From: Strongylocentrotus purpuratus
Lineage: Eukaryota; Echinodermata; Echinoidea; Camarodonta; Strongylocentrotidae
DNA length: 64,000 bases
Reading direction: 5' to 3'
Assembly (NCBI RefSeq): GCF_000002235.5
Contig: NW_022145542.1
Span: 310,001 to 374,000 of the forward strand
Part shown: positions 1 through 12,551 of the stretch, piece by piece
Numbering within the stretch: position 1 is the first letter of the stretch
How the letters are laid out: each line of letters begins with the position of its first letter
Notes under the pieces: model-generated
Database searches by the model: none
What the model was told of the DNA's origin: nothing
Seen by the model: the letters and a program-made list of their open reading frames with translations, nothing else
Made by a program: the position numbers and the translations under genes

Positions 1-45
1 ACAACACCAGACTCAATATACATATCTATTTGTTTTCTAAAACAG

Positions 46-2556
46 GTCAACATGGAAAAGTATGAGTGGATTCTACTACCAGTTAATGTTCATAGGAACC
101 ATTGGCTATTGTTAGCAGCTAATGTGAGGGAGGGCAAAGTCTCTATTCTGGACTCGTTGCCTAACAAGAAGACTGCAAATGTCTGTTTCCAGAGATTCAA
201 GTGAGTAGTTCATGTATTTTTTTTCCTATAAGGTGACAATCAACTAAAATGATAACATATTTTCCATGAGAAAGCATTTCAATCAAATACCTTTCGCAAC
301 CTTAGTAGTATTTTATAATGATGAGGATGGTGGCCCCTCAAGATTTATTCTTTAGATGCAAAATTCATTTTTTTATCATTTCTTTATGCATTGAATGAAT
401 ATGCAAATAAATGACTTGACGTCATTGCCTCAAAATTGCACATTCAATTAGTGCACAAAGAGAAAAACAAAATCTAAGTTTGTAAGTTTTAAATTTCAAA
501 GCTTGACCTGACTCCTCCCTGAATTTAATAACAATTATGATTTATCAAACATATTGTAATATGATGGCAAGGTATATTTATCAAAATTTCAAATGTAAAA
601 CTAGCAAAGTTGCAAAATGATGAACATCATTAACGCATTCATTTGCCTATTCATATTTCATGTCTGAATAGCAATATTTTGCTAGGAAGTCCTTACTGTA
701 TTGAATTTTTGAAGGAAGGTACATGTAAGTAACATGTTTTTATATATATAGCGGTTGGTTGAATGTCAGGGTCAATTAAAGGTCAATGAACCTACTCCGA
801 AAATGACAATTTTCCCCAAGCATTCATTTTTAACCAGAAATGATTAAGCAAGGAATATTGTGAGATGTTTATAAAGAGGTAAATAATGGCAAGCGGTTGG
901 ATGCATGCCGAATGACTGCCCGCAGTTGTGCTAATCTACTTATTCTTCTTTTTTATCATCCTTTTTATTTGTTTCTGCAGAGAGTACATGGAAAGGAGGG
1001 CGCAATTCACTGGTGACCTCAGTAACATGAAGTGGACACTTGGGATTATCCAGTCAGCCAGGCAGAGAGATGGACACTCATGTGGTGCATTTGTTATGAT
1101 GGTAATTACGTTTAACCTATATTTGGCTACCGGTATATTCATTTTTGAATACTTAGGTGAATAAGATAATTTTGAAAATTTATTTATAATTTTGGCAAAA
1201 TAAAAATTTTAATGACGAAGGAAAAACAAGAAAATTTGAAAGCTTTAGGTTTGGCTAAAGTTGCATACAGATTGTGTTTTTCTTTGTAAAAACCCAGAAG
1301 AAAAAAAAATCAATTTTGTACTATTTTATGCGAGTAAAATACTGAAAAAACAGGAATAATTTAAAATTTGAAAAACTGCCGTTTCATGGCTGCCATGGCA
1401 ACAGGGATGACACAGTTCAATTCACTACAATAGCAAATTTTGTCCATAGTAAGAGCCAGCAGCAATTGTGTTTGGAGAAGAAAAAAATCCAACATTTCCA
1501 TATTTATTGTACAAAATAAATGGAAGTTTCATTAATTTTTACAAAAGATTATTGCTTCGTGAAAACTAGTGAATCTATATATACTTTCTTAAATTCCTTA
1601 TTTTTCATCCAATTTCAGACAAATTTTAATTGTTTGTGTTTGTAAAGTCTTACTCTTTTTATTTATATTAACTTAAAAATGGACCGAAAAAGTACTTTAA
1701 AGTGAGATGCTGCTTGTAAGTATCGGCTTGCATGGTGATGTAGATATACAGTAGGCTTGCGGGTGCACCATGTGAGAGAGAGGGAGGATTGAGGAGTCCT
1801 GAAAAGGACTCTTGGTAATCTTTCTTGAGGGTGTGTAGTCCTGAAAAGGACTGTTGGTGTAGTCTTGAAAAAGACTGTTGGTTATCTTTCTTAGCTTATA
1901 GTTCTAAGGAGAACTATAGCGCTTGGAGAGGATGGGTGGCAGGAGTGGCTCGACGTTTCGAACAGGTTGACTATCCGTTGTCAGGAGTTGATGTGATACC
2001 ATTAGGGGTATCACATCAAACTCACCTCACTAATCTATATCTTGCAAGTCAGCAATGCCTCTCCTCCCTCTCTCTCACATGGTGCACCCACAAGCCTACT
2101 GTACACTAAAAATGGTCGCTTAGGATGAATGCATTTACTTCAACTTTGCTATTGCATCTCTGTATTCTTGTTTCTTTTGTAAAAGCATTGCAATGAATGG
2201 TTCTTATGTGCAAAGATACGCTTATTTTATCTATCGTTTCTTTTTTAATTATACTGCAGAATGCTCTAGCTGTAGTTAAGGGCGTGGATCCCACCAAACT
2301 TGGGAATAAGGCAGCAGCAATGAGAGTATATGTGCAGCACCAGCTACTGGAAAACTCTATTTCCCCTAAACAACCCCTACGTATTTGTGATATGCTGACC
2401 TGTGCCTTATCTCATGTGCGGCAGCAAAAAGATGAGCCATGGGTGAGGTGCGATGTGTGCGGTAGATGGCTACATTTGAAGTGTGTAGCTCTTGAAAAGC
2501 CACCACCAGCTGAAGATGATTATGTCTGCCCTGTTTGCTTGGCACAATACCATTAG
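46..2556 (+). CDS. Ulp1/SENP-like cysteine protease with C-terminal PHD-like finger, 3' part of gene
   Basis: Three exons join in frame: 46-200 (acceptor AG at 44-45, donor GTGAGT at 201), 981-1101 (donor GTAATT) and 2260-2556 (acceptor CTGCAG, stop TAG). Exon 1 encodes NHWLLLAANV and ILDSLP, and exon 2 encodes QRDGHSCGAFV. Together these give the His, Asp, Gln and Cys of a clan CE, family C48 (Ulp1/SENP) catalytic core, which cleaves SUMO-like or ubiquitin-like conjugates. Exon 3 begins with a linker (NALAVVKGVDP) and ends in a PHD-like finger: WVRCDVCGRWLHLKC followed by YVCPVCL. The N-terminus lies before the window. The protease-plus-PHD arrangement is seen in invertebrate proteins, some of them transposon-derived, so a domesticated transposon protein is possible. 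The last codons and the stop come from a repeat fragment, so the original C-terminus may be lost. The protease call is strong; substrate and cellular role are unknown. Confidence 0.75.
201..980 (+). other. Intron of the Ulp1-PHD gene
   Basis: AT-rich intron between the first two visible exons, with a GTGAGT donor and a polypyrimidine-TTTCTGCAG acceptor. I see no other gene or clear repeat in it. Confidence 0.6.
1749..2101. mobile_element. Tc1/mariner-like MITE with about 40-bp terminal inverted repeats
   Basis: The left end CAGTAGGCTTGCGGGTGCAC and the following GAGAGAGAGGGAGGA return as a reverse complement at the right end, with one C/T difference over about 40 bp. The element is 353 bp and is flanked by TA on both sides (1747-1748 and 2102-2103). 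TA flanks and a CAGT start fit a non-autonomous Tc1/mariner-type element. The interior has several near-palindromic AGTCCTGAAAAGGACT-type segments and no coding potential. It lies in the second intron (1102-2259) of the Ulp1-PHD gene. Confidence 0.75.
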
Positions 2557-2618
2557 GGGTATCACATCAAACTCACCTTACCAATCTATATCTTGCAAGT
2601 CAGCAATGCCTCTCCTAG
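2550..2618 (+). repeat. Partial second copy of the 1749-2101 MITE
   Basis: About 70 bp starting ATACCATTAGGGGTATCACA repeats the segment at 1998-2066 with few differences, in the same orientation. It starts inside the last exon of the Ulp1-PHD gene and supplies the final Tyr-His codons and the TAG stop. Confidence 0.75.
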
Positions 2619-2956
2619 TCTCCAAGTTTCTACATGGACCTAGAACTTACTACATGTATTACGTGAAATTTTGAAGGGGGTGTAGCATGAGAAGACTACA
2701 TGTCTTTCCCGTGGCCTGACTAGGGGCCAATCGGGTATAATACTACGATGGATGACGCGACCGCAGTATTCATGTGCTTGCAACATTCATGAAAGAGAAG
2801 TGTGAAGAGAACTTTGTGGTCTGTTTCGCAAACGCTAGCGCGCTGACCATTGATCAAGTCCATTTGTTTATGTGCAGTTGTATAAAAGAAGTTGTAGATG
2901 GTATTGACCAGTTTTTGCCATGCAACACCCCCTGTATACATTTTGGTGCTGCTTGT
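2619..2956. other. Non-coding stretch after the Ulp1-PHD stop
   Basis: The presumed 3' flank. A short open frame at 2774-2977 has no recognisable domain. No polyadenylation signal is obvious before the next repeat. Confidence 0.4.
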
Positions 2957-3722
2957 TATGCCTCCGTTACGAAGTAGCCGGAGGCATTATGTTTTCGGGT
3001 TGTCCGTCCGTCCGTACGTCCCGTTCTCGTGATCGCGTTATCTGAAGAACCGATGGATGGATTCCTGCCAAACTTTGGTCATGTATGTATCTTGCAGAGC
3101 CGATGAACTGATTAGATTTTGGGGTCACGAGGTCAAAGGTCAAAGGTCACAGGGCTCATTATGTATGCAAAAACAGCTCGTGATCGCGTTATCTGAAGAA
3201 CCGATTGATGGATTCCTGCCAAACTTAGGTCATGTATGTTACTTGCAGAGCCGATGAACTGATTAAATTTTGGGGTCATGAGGTCAAGGTCAAAGGTCAT
3301 GCGGCTCATTATGCATGCAAAAATAGCTTGTGATCGCATTATCATTAGAACAGATTGATGGATTCCTCCCAAACTTAGATCATGTATGTATCTTGCAGAG
3401 CCAATGAACTGAGTAGACTCTTGGGTCATGAGGTCAAAGTCAAAGGTCATGGGCTCATTATGTATGCAAAAATAGCTTGTGAACGCATTCTCATTAGAAC
3501 TGACAGATGGATTACTATTTAACTCGGGACATCTTGCAGAGCCAATGAACTGAGTAGATGTTAGGGTCATGTGGTCAAAGATCAAAGGGTCATATATGTA
3601 TATGAGAAATTGCTTGTAATCACGATATTCTGAGAACCTGTTAATGGATTACAAATGAACTTGAATTTGAACAATTTCTTCTGTTTTGGTTTGTAAAATT
3701 GCTCTATGACGGAGGCATCATT
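2957..3722 (+). repeat. Dispersed repeat with about 150-bp tandem units and AGGTCA motifs
   Basis: The segment starts at ATGCCTCCGTTACG and ends at ATGACGGAGGCAT, a short inverted terminal motif. After TCCGTCCGTCCG come five decaying units, each beginning near GTGATCGCGTTATCTGAAG at about 3027, 3178, 3329, 3479 and 3614. Each carries GATGGATTCCTGCCAAACTT, CTTGCAGAGCC and AGGTCAAAGGTCA-type motifs. A perfect palindrome CGACTGCGCGCAGTCG follows the right end. No protein is encoded. Confidence 0.7.
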
Positions 3723-3769
3723 TCGACTGCGCGCAGTCGAAGTTCCATCTAGTTTAATCTTCCACACTG

Positions 3770-4440
3770 GAGGTTAGATGAGACTTACCGTAAGGTCAGG
3801 ATGCGAATATTGCCTTTTTCTGTTTTTGTTTGTGTTGCCAAATGTCACTTTCAAAGGCTGATAGTCATTTAAGAAAATATTTTAGGGATTACTGGCAAAG
3901 TTTTTTTGCAACCACAAATTTCAAACAACCTTGGACGGGAGATGCAGTAGCGAAGTGATCAAATTGTTGGGTTGTTTAGATGTCACTTTTCTAGGTCAAG
4001 AGCATTGTGAGTTATTTATTTAGAAAAAATGCTTGAAAAAAGATATTATTGCCCAGTTTTGTAACACTGAATAGAGTACTCTGAAATTTATAGAAAATAC
4101 AACCTCAGATATATACGTAAGTTATTATACTGTTAAGTAAAAGAATCCCCAAATATTTCAAAACTTTATATCTATAATCAAGGTCTTTGTTATATCACTG
4201 CACAATGTGGCCGAACTTGAAAAATCACCTTATTTCTTTGATTTGTTATGATTTATATAATTCATAGAATATTGTGTGTGCATTTCATATAATTCTGTAT
4301 TTTTCCAAATTATGTTTTACCGGTAGTTGCACATATGTGAATGAATAAAGACCATTTCTCCCTCTTATCTATTTATCTGCTAAGATGCTAAAAATCGGTT
4401 AACCCTTTTACTCTTGTTTTCCTACCTTATAAAGTGATTT
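3770..4440. other. AT-rich non-coding stretch
   Basis: No exon-like open frame or clear repeat structure is seen here, apart from AT-rich text. Confidence 0.4.
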
Positions 4441-4830
4441 GCTCCTACTTATTTAACAGAATTTCTTACCCTATATGGTCCAAACAGAACCCTCGGATCT
4501 TCCCAAAAGTCTCTCCTCACCATTCCACAAATATAATACTAAATTCTACGGGTTTTGCTCTTTTCAGGTTGCATCGGCCGAATTTTGGAATAAATTAGCG
4601 GAAAATCGAAAAAACTGTGATACTGTTGACAACTTTAAGGCGCATCTTAAAACATTTCTTTTCAAAAACACTTTCCATTGTTAACGAGAGAAAGTATGTT
4701 GAGCATATCTTAAATTTTTCTTATGTTAATCTATCCATCTTTCCTTCTTACTCTTTCCTACAGCGCATAGAGACATATTGTGATATGCGCTATATAAGTA
4801 CCGTATGTTATTATTATTATTATTTGATAA
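4441..4830 (+). mobile_element. 3' end of a dead non-LTR retrotransposon (LINE)
   Basis: The frame at 4475-4684 ends with ASAEFWNKLAENRKNCD and VDNFKAHLKTFLFKNTF. This is the WNxLP.......FKxxLKTxLF signature found at the C-terminus of many CR1/Jockey-group reverse transcriptases. The usual P after WNKL is replaced, a decay sign. Downstream, GATATGCGCTATATAAGTA runs into a (TTA)n tail at 4807-4825, typical of LINE 3' ends in marine invertebrates. The catalytic RT core is absent, so this is a 5'-truncated relic. Confidence 0.65.
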
Positions 4831-5230
4831 TATTGTTAGAACGTATTTATGCTGATTGTGCCATGATTACTAGGAAATTGATTTCAATACATTTACATAC
4901 GTTTTTCGCCCAGATGTCATGGGCAAATTATTATTCCAAATTTGACAAAATGGAACATGCCTAAACAAACAAAAGTGAATCTTTGGTAGGCCCCCCCCCC
5001 CCACATAATAAGGAAGATATTTTAAGAATTTTTGCAAAGTTCTTTTGCAACTTCAAAATACTTCAAAAATTAGTTTGAAAAATATGTGTGTTTTTTTAGC
5101 CAGTTTTGCCAACACTACAATTTCCAACCAAAAGCAATAGAGATTATACACAAAAATATTTTAAAGATATTTTTGGTTTAGTAAGAATATTTATCAAAAC
5201 ATATATTTAGACAAAATATTTGATACTTGG
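4831..5230. other. AT-rich non-coding stretch
   Basis: Contains a poly-C run near 4990. Nothing coding is recognised. Confidence 0.35.
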
Positions 5231-5234
5231 AAAT

Positions 5235-6050
5235 AGGCGCCGCTTTTCTGTTGACAGCTGCGGCGTCAACAGGTTAAGTTTTTGAATTTTTTAAAGTGTA
5301 AGTTCTTATTCACTGAAAAATTGATTAAAGAGTTATCTATAATCTCCAATGATGTGAGTACAATTTCAGGTCACAAAGTCAAGGTGAAAGGTCATTTCAG
5401 ATTTAAACAATTAGACTGTTGTGGCATCATGATAAAAAAACTTAACCCGGGGTTAGGTTTTTGAATTTTTAACATAATTTTAAAAGTGTATATTCTTCTT
5501 CCATGAAACTTGAACATAGGGGTTGTAAAGTATCCCCAATCATGTGAGTAGAATTTAAGGTTGCAAAGTCAAAGGTCATTTCAGGTGAACAAACTTTGAC
5601 TCCAGTATGTTGTGGCATCAACATCAAAACTTGACCAAAGGTTAAGATTTTGAATTTTTATCATAATTTTGTATACATTCCTATTCCATGAAACTTGAAC
5701 ATAAGGGTTAATAAGTATCACCAATCATAGCTCATTAAATATGCAAAACACCTAATTATATATGTGAAATTGTGGTTAATTTCCTTGCCTATTAATATAA
5801 TGGTATAGTCCAATGTTCTGATGTATATAGGACATTTGTAACCTGCGAGGGGATGCTACGCTTTGCGTTGACCTGTTTATGTTATCATGATTTTAAAAGT
5901 GTTGGTTTAAATTCCATGAAACTTGTACCCAAGGGTTATCAAGTATCACAAATCATATGACACAAATTTCAGGTCACAAAGTCAAGGATATTTTAGGTCA
6001 GTAGACTTGGATTATGTTTTCACAACTTAATCAATTTTTGGTTTTTGTTC
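5235..6050 (+). repeat. Degenerate tandem repeat, about 180-230 bp units
   Basis: Four decaying units recur at about 5277, 5455, 5647 and 5875. Each carries TTTTGAATTTTT, a CCATGAAACTTGAACATA-type segment, AGTATCCCCAATCATGTGAG, and CAAAGTCAAAGGTCATTTCAG. The AGGTCA-like core recalls the repeat at 2957-3722, but the rest of the unit differs. Confidence 0.6.
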
Positions 6051-8224
6051 CTATTTCATTAAAGATAACAATCTTGGTAAAAATTAGAGTAAATAATTCC
6101 TCTGGTGATTCTAAGTCAATATTCACTTCAAATGCCGATTATATTCAGAGGATTTCAATTTGGGGGGCCTGCTAACGGGCCACCCTGCCTATAAATAATG
6201 TCCTAACCTCAATTTTTAATCATATTGAATTGTGTAATGCAGGCGACACCGCCGAGAGCGTTTCCCCTGTTTTATATTTTTCCCCAGTTTTGGAACACTC
6301 CAATAATGCAACCAAAAAAAGGACTCTGAAATTTATATGAAATATAACCTCAAATATATATGTAAGATATTTTTCTGAATAGTAAAAGAATTACAAGAAA
6401 TATTTATGAAATAACTTTGAAAAATAGGGTTTTTCTCAGCATATTTTTGGAACCAAAAGCATAAAAATGTCAGGCATTTTGCAGGCATGCTGATTAGTGA
6501 TGCAGTGCTTGCACGAACCTTATAAACATACATAAAAAAGTAAAGGCAAGGCACACACAAAAAGAATAAAATGATGTCTTTATCATAGAAACACATATTA
6601 TGATGCATGTAACAGGTGCAATTACTTCAGATGTATTGTGAGAATTGGGTGCAGGATAATAATCAATGAAATCTGCAGGTTTTTGAGGAATATGAATGGT
6701 TGTAAAATTACACTAACTAATAAAAGGGGGACAATATACCTTCAAATATGCTTGTAGCTAGTTCAACTCCGAACACCACAAAAATGTTACTATTTGATTT
6801 TTTGTGTACTCCTTTTATTGAATTTTATTCAAGCAAATCAGTCCCCTAATACATGTACTGTATCTTTAAAATTAAGAAAATTATGGAGTCATGTTTTTTT
6901 CTGTACATTGTTTTTTAAATAAAACAATACTTATAATCCAATTATTTGAAATTGATTTAATCCTTATATTACTTAATATTTATTGTGCGTGGCTGGATGG
7001 TGTAAAAGGTGGTGTGAAGTGAAGATCTTTCTATCAATTGCATAATTGCTAGATCAATAATAATGATAATAATAATTGTTCTCCATTCACTTTAAAAAAA
7101 TTAGTGACATGTACACTTCACTCTGTCATAGTCGAATCCGTTGGGACTATAGAAAAAATATAGATTTCACCTAGACAAAATCTGACTTAGGTAAAAAAAA
7201 ATTAAAATAAAGAGCAGGACTTTAAAAACCTTTGACTTACGATTATTTGACTGAGCAGAGTTGACTGTATGACAAAGTAAGATTCAACAAAATTTGAAGG
7301 GAAAGAAAACATACATGTAGTTGGCAGTCACATGTTAGTTACAATAAATTACATATTTGAAAACTGGCAAGTGATTATGAGCAGTCTTGAACATTATATT
7401 TTTGTAATTTCGTTTGACCAAGAGTGCCAGAGTACAGGGTCAGATGATGAGAATGTTCTGTTGCCATATGTGAAATAACATATTGGACTTAATTAACCTA
7501 GGGTGTGTGCTGGAGTGTGCTCGTTTGCAAAATCTGTGTACTTTTGTGTGAGGTATTATTCAAAGCTTTGAAAGTATTATGAGTATATCTTAATGAATAC
7601 ATACTCCAGTTAAAAATAACTTACTTGCTATGAAAATGGAAAAATGAAACACATCAGTTCGAGAAAACTCGACAACAATATAAAAACAGTTACAGGTATG
7701 ATCCATTCTAGGTCTTTCAAAACCATTCAAAATTATCCATGCTGAACATGAATATGTATATTTGGAATGGGTACCAATGTGGAAGCCAGGCAGTGTCATC
7801 ACTTTGCAAATTTGTAATATTTAGAAATTCATAATTAGTTAATAATTTTCAGATATTTCTCTAATTTCACTTATTCAGTTACTGATTTTCTGACTTTTTA
7901 GAACGCAAATTACTTTGTTACCGGGATGACCCGTTTCTCAACTGATAACCAGTGAGGTGTATTGTAATGTAAGTCTTGAGAGGGCAAAGAAAAGTGCATG
8001 TATGATCCTGCATTACTGATTATGAAAGAATATCTTTAAAATCACATTTCAAATCCTTCACCTAGCTAGATATAATTGATGAAAGATATATGAAATTGGT
8101 TCCGTTAAATTACCCGTATACCAATAGCTACATATGGAGTTGTTGCTATATAGGGGCCAGGATATCGTTGGTGCAAGCTAGGTTGGACAGATACACATTA
8201 TCGTAATAGCTAGGTCTGAAAACA
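6051..8224. other. Gene-free AT-rich stretch
   Basis: No convincing exon, splice-bounded open frame or repeat array is seen. The short frames at 6333-6608 and 7590-7802 have no recognisable domain and look like chance. Confidence 0.4.
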
Positions 8225-11200
8225 TGCAAGCTTAATGGTCGCTCTAGGCTGTATAGAGAAGGTGCTAGCATGGATGTAGTTCAAGTTTAAATGATGGAGA
8301 TAGATGGATAGGCTCAATGGAGGGGGTGCTATAGGCTGTATAGAGGGGGTGCTAGGCTAGCTAGCTGGATGAAGTTTGAGCAAGTTTAAATGATGGAGAT
8401 AGATGGAGTTAATATTTTTTAGGCTCAATGGAGGGGGTGCTAGGCTGTATAGAGGAGGTGCTAGGTTGGATGAAGTTAGAGCAAGTTTAAATGATGGAGA
8501 TAGATGGAGTTAATATTTCTAAGGCTTAATATGGAAGTGGTGCTAGGCTGTATAGATGAGGTGCTAGGTTGGATGAAGTTAGTGCAAGTTTAAATGATGG
8601 AGATAGATGGAGTTAATATTTCTAAGGCTTAATATGGAGGGGGTGCTAGGCTGTATAGAGGAGGTGCTAGGTTGGATGAAGTTAGAGCAAGTTTAAATGA
8701 TGGAGATAGATGGAGTTAATATTTCTAAGGCTTAATATGGAGGGGGTGCTAGGCTGTATAGAGGAGGTGCTAGGTTGGATGAAGTTCGAGCAAGTTTAAA
8801 TGATGGCGATAGATGGAGTAATATTTCTTAGGCTCAATGGAGGGGGTGCTAGGCTGTATAGAGGGGGTGCTAGGTTGGATGAAGTTCGAGCAAGTTTAAA
8901 TGATGGAGATAGATGGAGTAATATTTCTTAGGCTCAATGGAGGGGGTGCTAGGCTGTATAGAGGGGGTGCTAGGTTGGATGAAGTTCGAGCAAATTTAAA
9001 TGATGGAGATAGATGGAGTTAATATTTCTAAGGCTTAATATGGAGGGGCCGGTGCTAGGCTGTATAGAGGAGGTGCTAGGTTGGATAAAGTTCGAGCAAG
9101 TATAAATGATGGAGATAGATGGAGTTAATATTTCTAAGGCTTAATATGGAGGGGGTGCTAGGCTGTATAGAGGAGGTGCTAGGTTGGATGAAGTTAGTGC
9201 AAGTTTAAATGATGGAGATAGATGGAGTTAATATTTCTAAGGCTTAATATGGAGGGGGTGCTAGGCTGTATAGAGGAGGTGCTAGGTTGGATGATGTTCG
9301 AGCAAGTTTAAATGATGGAGATAGATGGAGTTAATATTTCTAAGGCTTAATATGGAGGGGGTGCTAGGCTGTATAGAGGAGGTGCTAGGTTGGATGAAGT
9401 TAGTGCAAGTTTAAATGATGGAGATAGATGGAGTTAATATTTCTAAGGCTTAATATGGAGGGGGTGCTAGGCTGTATAGAGGAGGTGCTAGGTTGGATGA
9501 AGTTAGTGCAAGTTTAAATGATGGAGATAGATGGAGTTAATATTTCCAAGGCTTAATATGGAGGGGGTGCTAGGCTGTATAGAGGAGGTGCTAGGTTGGA
9601 TGAAGTTAGAGCAAGTTTAAATGATGGAGATAGATGGAGTTAATATTTCTAAGGCTTAATATGGAAGTGGTGCTAGGCTGTATAGAGGAGGTGCTAGGTT
9701 GGATGAAGTTAGTGCAAGTTTAAATGATGGAGATAGATGGAGTTAATATTTCTAAGGCTTTATATGGAGGGGGTGCTTGGCTGTATAGAGAAGGTGCTAG
9801 GTTGGATGAAGTTAGTGCAAGTTTAAATGATGGAGATAGATGGAGTTAATATTTCTAAGGCTTAATATGGAGGGGGTGCTAGGCTGTATAGAGGAGGTGC
9901 TAGGTTGGATGAAGTTAGAGCAAGTTTAAATGATGGAGATAGATGGAGTTAATATTTCTAAGGCTTAATATGGAGGGGGTGCTAGGCTGTATAGAGGAGG
10001 TGCTAGGTTGGATGATGTTCGAGCAAGTTTAAATGATGGAGATAGATGGAGTTAATATTTCTAAGGCTTAATATGGAGGGGGTGCTAGGCTGTATAGAGG
10101 AGGTGCTAGGTTGGATGAAGTTCGAGCAAGTTTAAATGATGGCGATAGATGGAGTAATATTTCTTAGGCTCAATGGAGGGGGTGCTAGGCTGTATAGAGG
10201 GGGTGCTAGGTTGGATGAAGTTCGAGCAAGTTTAAATGATGGAGATAGATGGAGTAATATTTCTTAGGCTCAATGGAGGGGGTACGTGCTAGGCTGTATA
10301 GAGGGGGTGCTAGGTTGGATGAAGTTCGAGCAAATTTAAATGATGGAGATAGATGGAGTTAATATTTCTAAGGCTTAATATGGAGGGGCCGGTGCTAGGC
10401 TGTATAGAGGAGGTGCTAGGTTGGATAAAGTTCGAGCAAGTATAAATGATGGAGATAGATGGAGTTAATATTTCTAAGGCTTAATATGGAGGGGGTGCTA
10501 GGCTGTATAGAGGAGGTGCTAGGTTGGATGAAGTTAGTGCAAGTTTAAATGATGGAGATAGATGGAGTTAATATTTCTAAGGCTTAATATGGAGGGGGTG
10601 CTAGGCTGTATAGAGGAGGTGCTAGGTTGGATGATGTTCGAGCAAGTTTAAATGATGGAGATAGATGGAGTTAATATTTCTAAGGCTTAATATGGAGGGG
10701 GTGCTAGGCTGTATAGAGGAGGTGCTAGGTTGGATGAAGTTAGTGCAAGTTTAAATGATGGAGATAGATGGAGTTAATATTTCTAAGGCTTAATATGGAG
10801 GGGGTGCTAGGCTGTATAGAGGAGGTGCTAGGTTGGATGAAGTTAGTGCAAGTTTAAATGATGGAGATAGATGGAGTTAATATTTCCAAGGCTTAATATG
10901 GAGGGGGTGCTAGGCTGTATAGAGGAGGTGCTAGGTTGGATGAAGTTAGAGCAAGTTTAAATGATGGAGATAGATGGAGTTAATATTTCTAAGGCTTAAT
11001 ATGGAGGGGGTGCTAGGCTGTATAGAGGAGGTGCTAGGTTGGATGATGTTCGAGCAAGTTTAAATGATGGAGATAGATGGAGTTAATATTTCTAAGGCTT
11101 AATATGGAAGTGGTGCTAGGCTGTATAGAGGAGGTGCTAGGTTGGATGAAGTTAGTGCAAGTTTAAATGATGGAGATAGATGGAGTTAATATTTCTAAGG

Positions 11201-12470
11201 CTTTATATGGAGGGGGTGCTTGGCTGTATAGAGAAGGTGCTAGGTTGGATGAAGTTAGTGCAAGTTTAAATGATGGAGATAGATGGAGTTAATATTTCTA
11301 AGGCTTAATATGGAGGGGGTGCTAGGCTGTATAGAGGAGGTGCTAGGTTGGATGAAGTTAGAGCAAGTTTAAATGATGGAGATAGATGGAGTTAATATTT
11401 CTAAGGCTTAATATGGAGGGGGTGCTAGGCTGTATAGAGGAGGTGCTAGGTTGGATGATGTTCGAGCAAGTTTAAATGATGGAGATAGATGGAGTTAATA
11501 TTTCTTAGGCTCAATGGAGGGGGTGCTAGGCTGTATAGAGGAGGTGCTAGGTTGGATGATGTTCGAGCAAGTTTAAATGATGGAGATAGATGGAGTTAAT
11601 ATTTCTAAGGCTTAATATGGAAGTGGTGCTAGGCTGTATAGAGGAGGTGCTAGGTTGGATAAAGTTCGAGCAAGTATAAATGATGGAGATAGATGGAGTT
11701 AATATTTCTAAGGCTTAATATGGAGGGGGTGCTAGGCTGTATAGAGGAGGTGCTAGGTTGGATGAAGTTAGTGCAAGTTTAAATGATGGAGATAGATGGA
11801 GTTAATATTTCTAAGGCTTAATATGGAGGGGGTGCTAGGCTGTATAGAGGAGGTGCTAGGTTGGATGAAGTTAGTGCAAGTTTTAATGATGGAGATAGAT
11901 GGAGTTAATATTTCTAAGGCTTAATATGGAGGGGGTGCTAGGCTGTATAGAGGAGGTGCTAGGTTGGATGAAGTTAGAGCAAGTTTAAATGATGGAGATA
12001 GATGGAGTTAATATTTCTAAGGCTTAATATGGAAGTGGTGCTAGGCTGTATAGAGGAGGTGCTAGGTTGGATGAAGTTAGTGCAAGTTTAAATGATGGAG
12101 ATAGATGGAGTTAATATTTCTAAGGCTTTATATGGAGGGGGTGCTAGGCTGTATAGAGGAGGTGCTAGGTTGGATGATGTTCGAGCAAGTTTAAATGATG
12201 GAGATAGATGGAGTTAATATTTCTAAGGCTTAATATGGAGGGGGTGCTAGGCTGTATAGAGGAGGTGCTAGGTTGGATGATGTTCAAGCAAGTTTAAATG
12301 ATGGAGATAGATGGAGTTAATATTTCTAAGGCTTAATATGGAGAGGTGCTAGGCTGTATAGAGGAGGTGCTAGGTTGGATGAAGTTCGAGCAAGTTTAAA
12401 TGATGGATAGTGATGGAGTTAATATTTCTATTGCTCAATATAATTAATGGAGGGGGTGCTATCAAGCTAG
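8225..12470 (+). repeat. Tandem array of a 103-bp satellite-like monomer, about 41 copies
   Basis: The monomer contains GTGCTAGGCTGTATAGAGGA, GGTGCTAGGTTGGATGAAGT, CAAGTTTAAATGATGGAGAT and TTAATATTTCTAAGGCTTAA. Successive copies of TTAATATGGA at 9141, 9244 and 9347 give a period of 103 bp. A slightly shorter variant replaces AAGGCTTAATATGG with TAGGCTCAATGG. The first (about 8225-8400) and last copies are degenerate and the centre is homogeneous, as expected for an array evolving by unequal exchange. No open frame runs through it. Variant monomers recur in a long-range pattern. Confidence 0.95.
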
Positions 12471-12551
12471 GATATAATATATATATGGAGTTACTAATAT
12501 ATGAGCGAGAACAATTAATGACTGAAGTTCTTCAAAATGAGACATATATAT

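Noticed and set aside
2774..2977. 67-aa frame after the Ulp1-PHD gene
   Set aside because: No recognisable domain or splice signals, and it runs into the dispersed repeat.
8225..12470. CRISPR-like regular repeat spacing
   Set aside because: The units are contiguous with no unique spacers, in an animal genome; it is a satellite-like tandem array.
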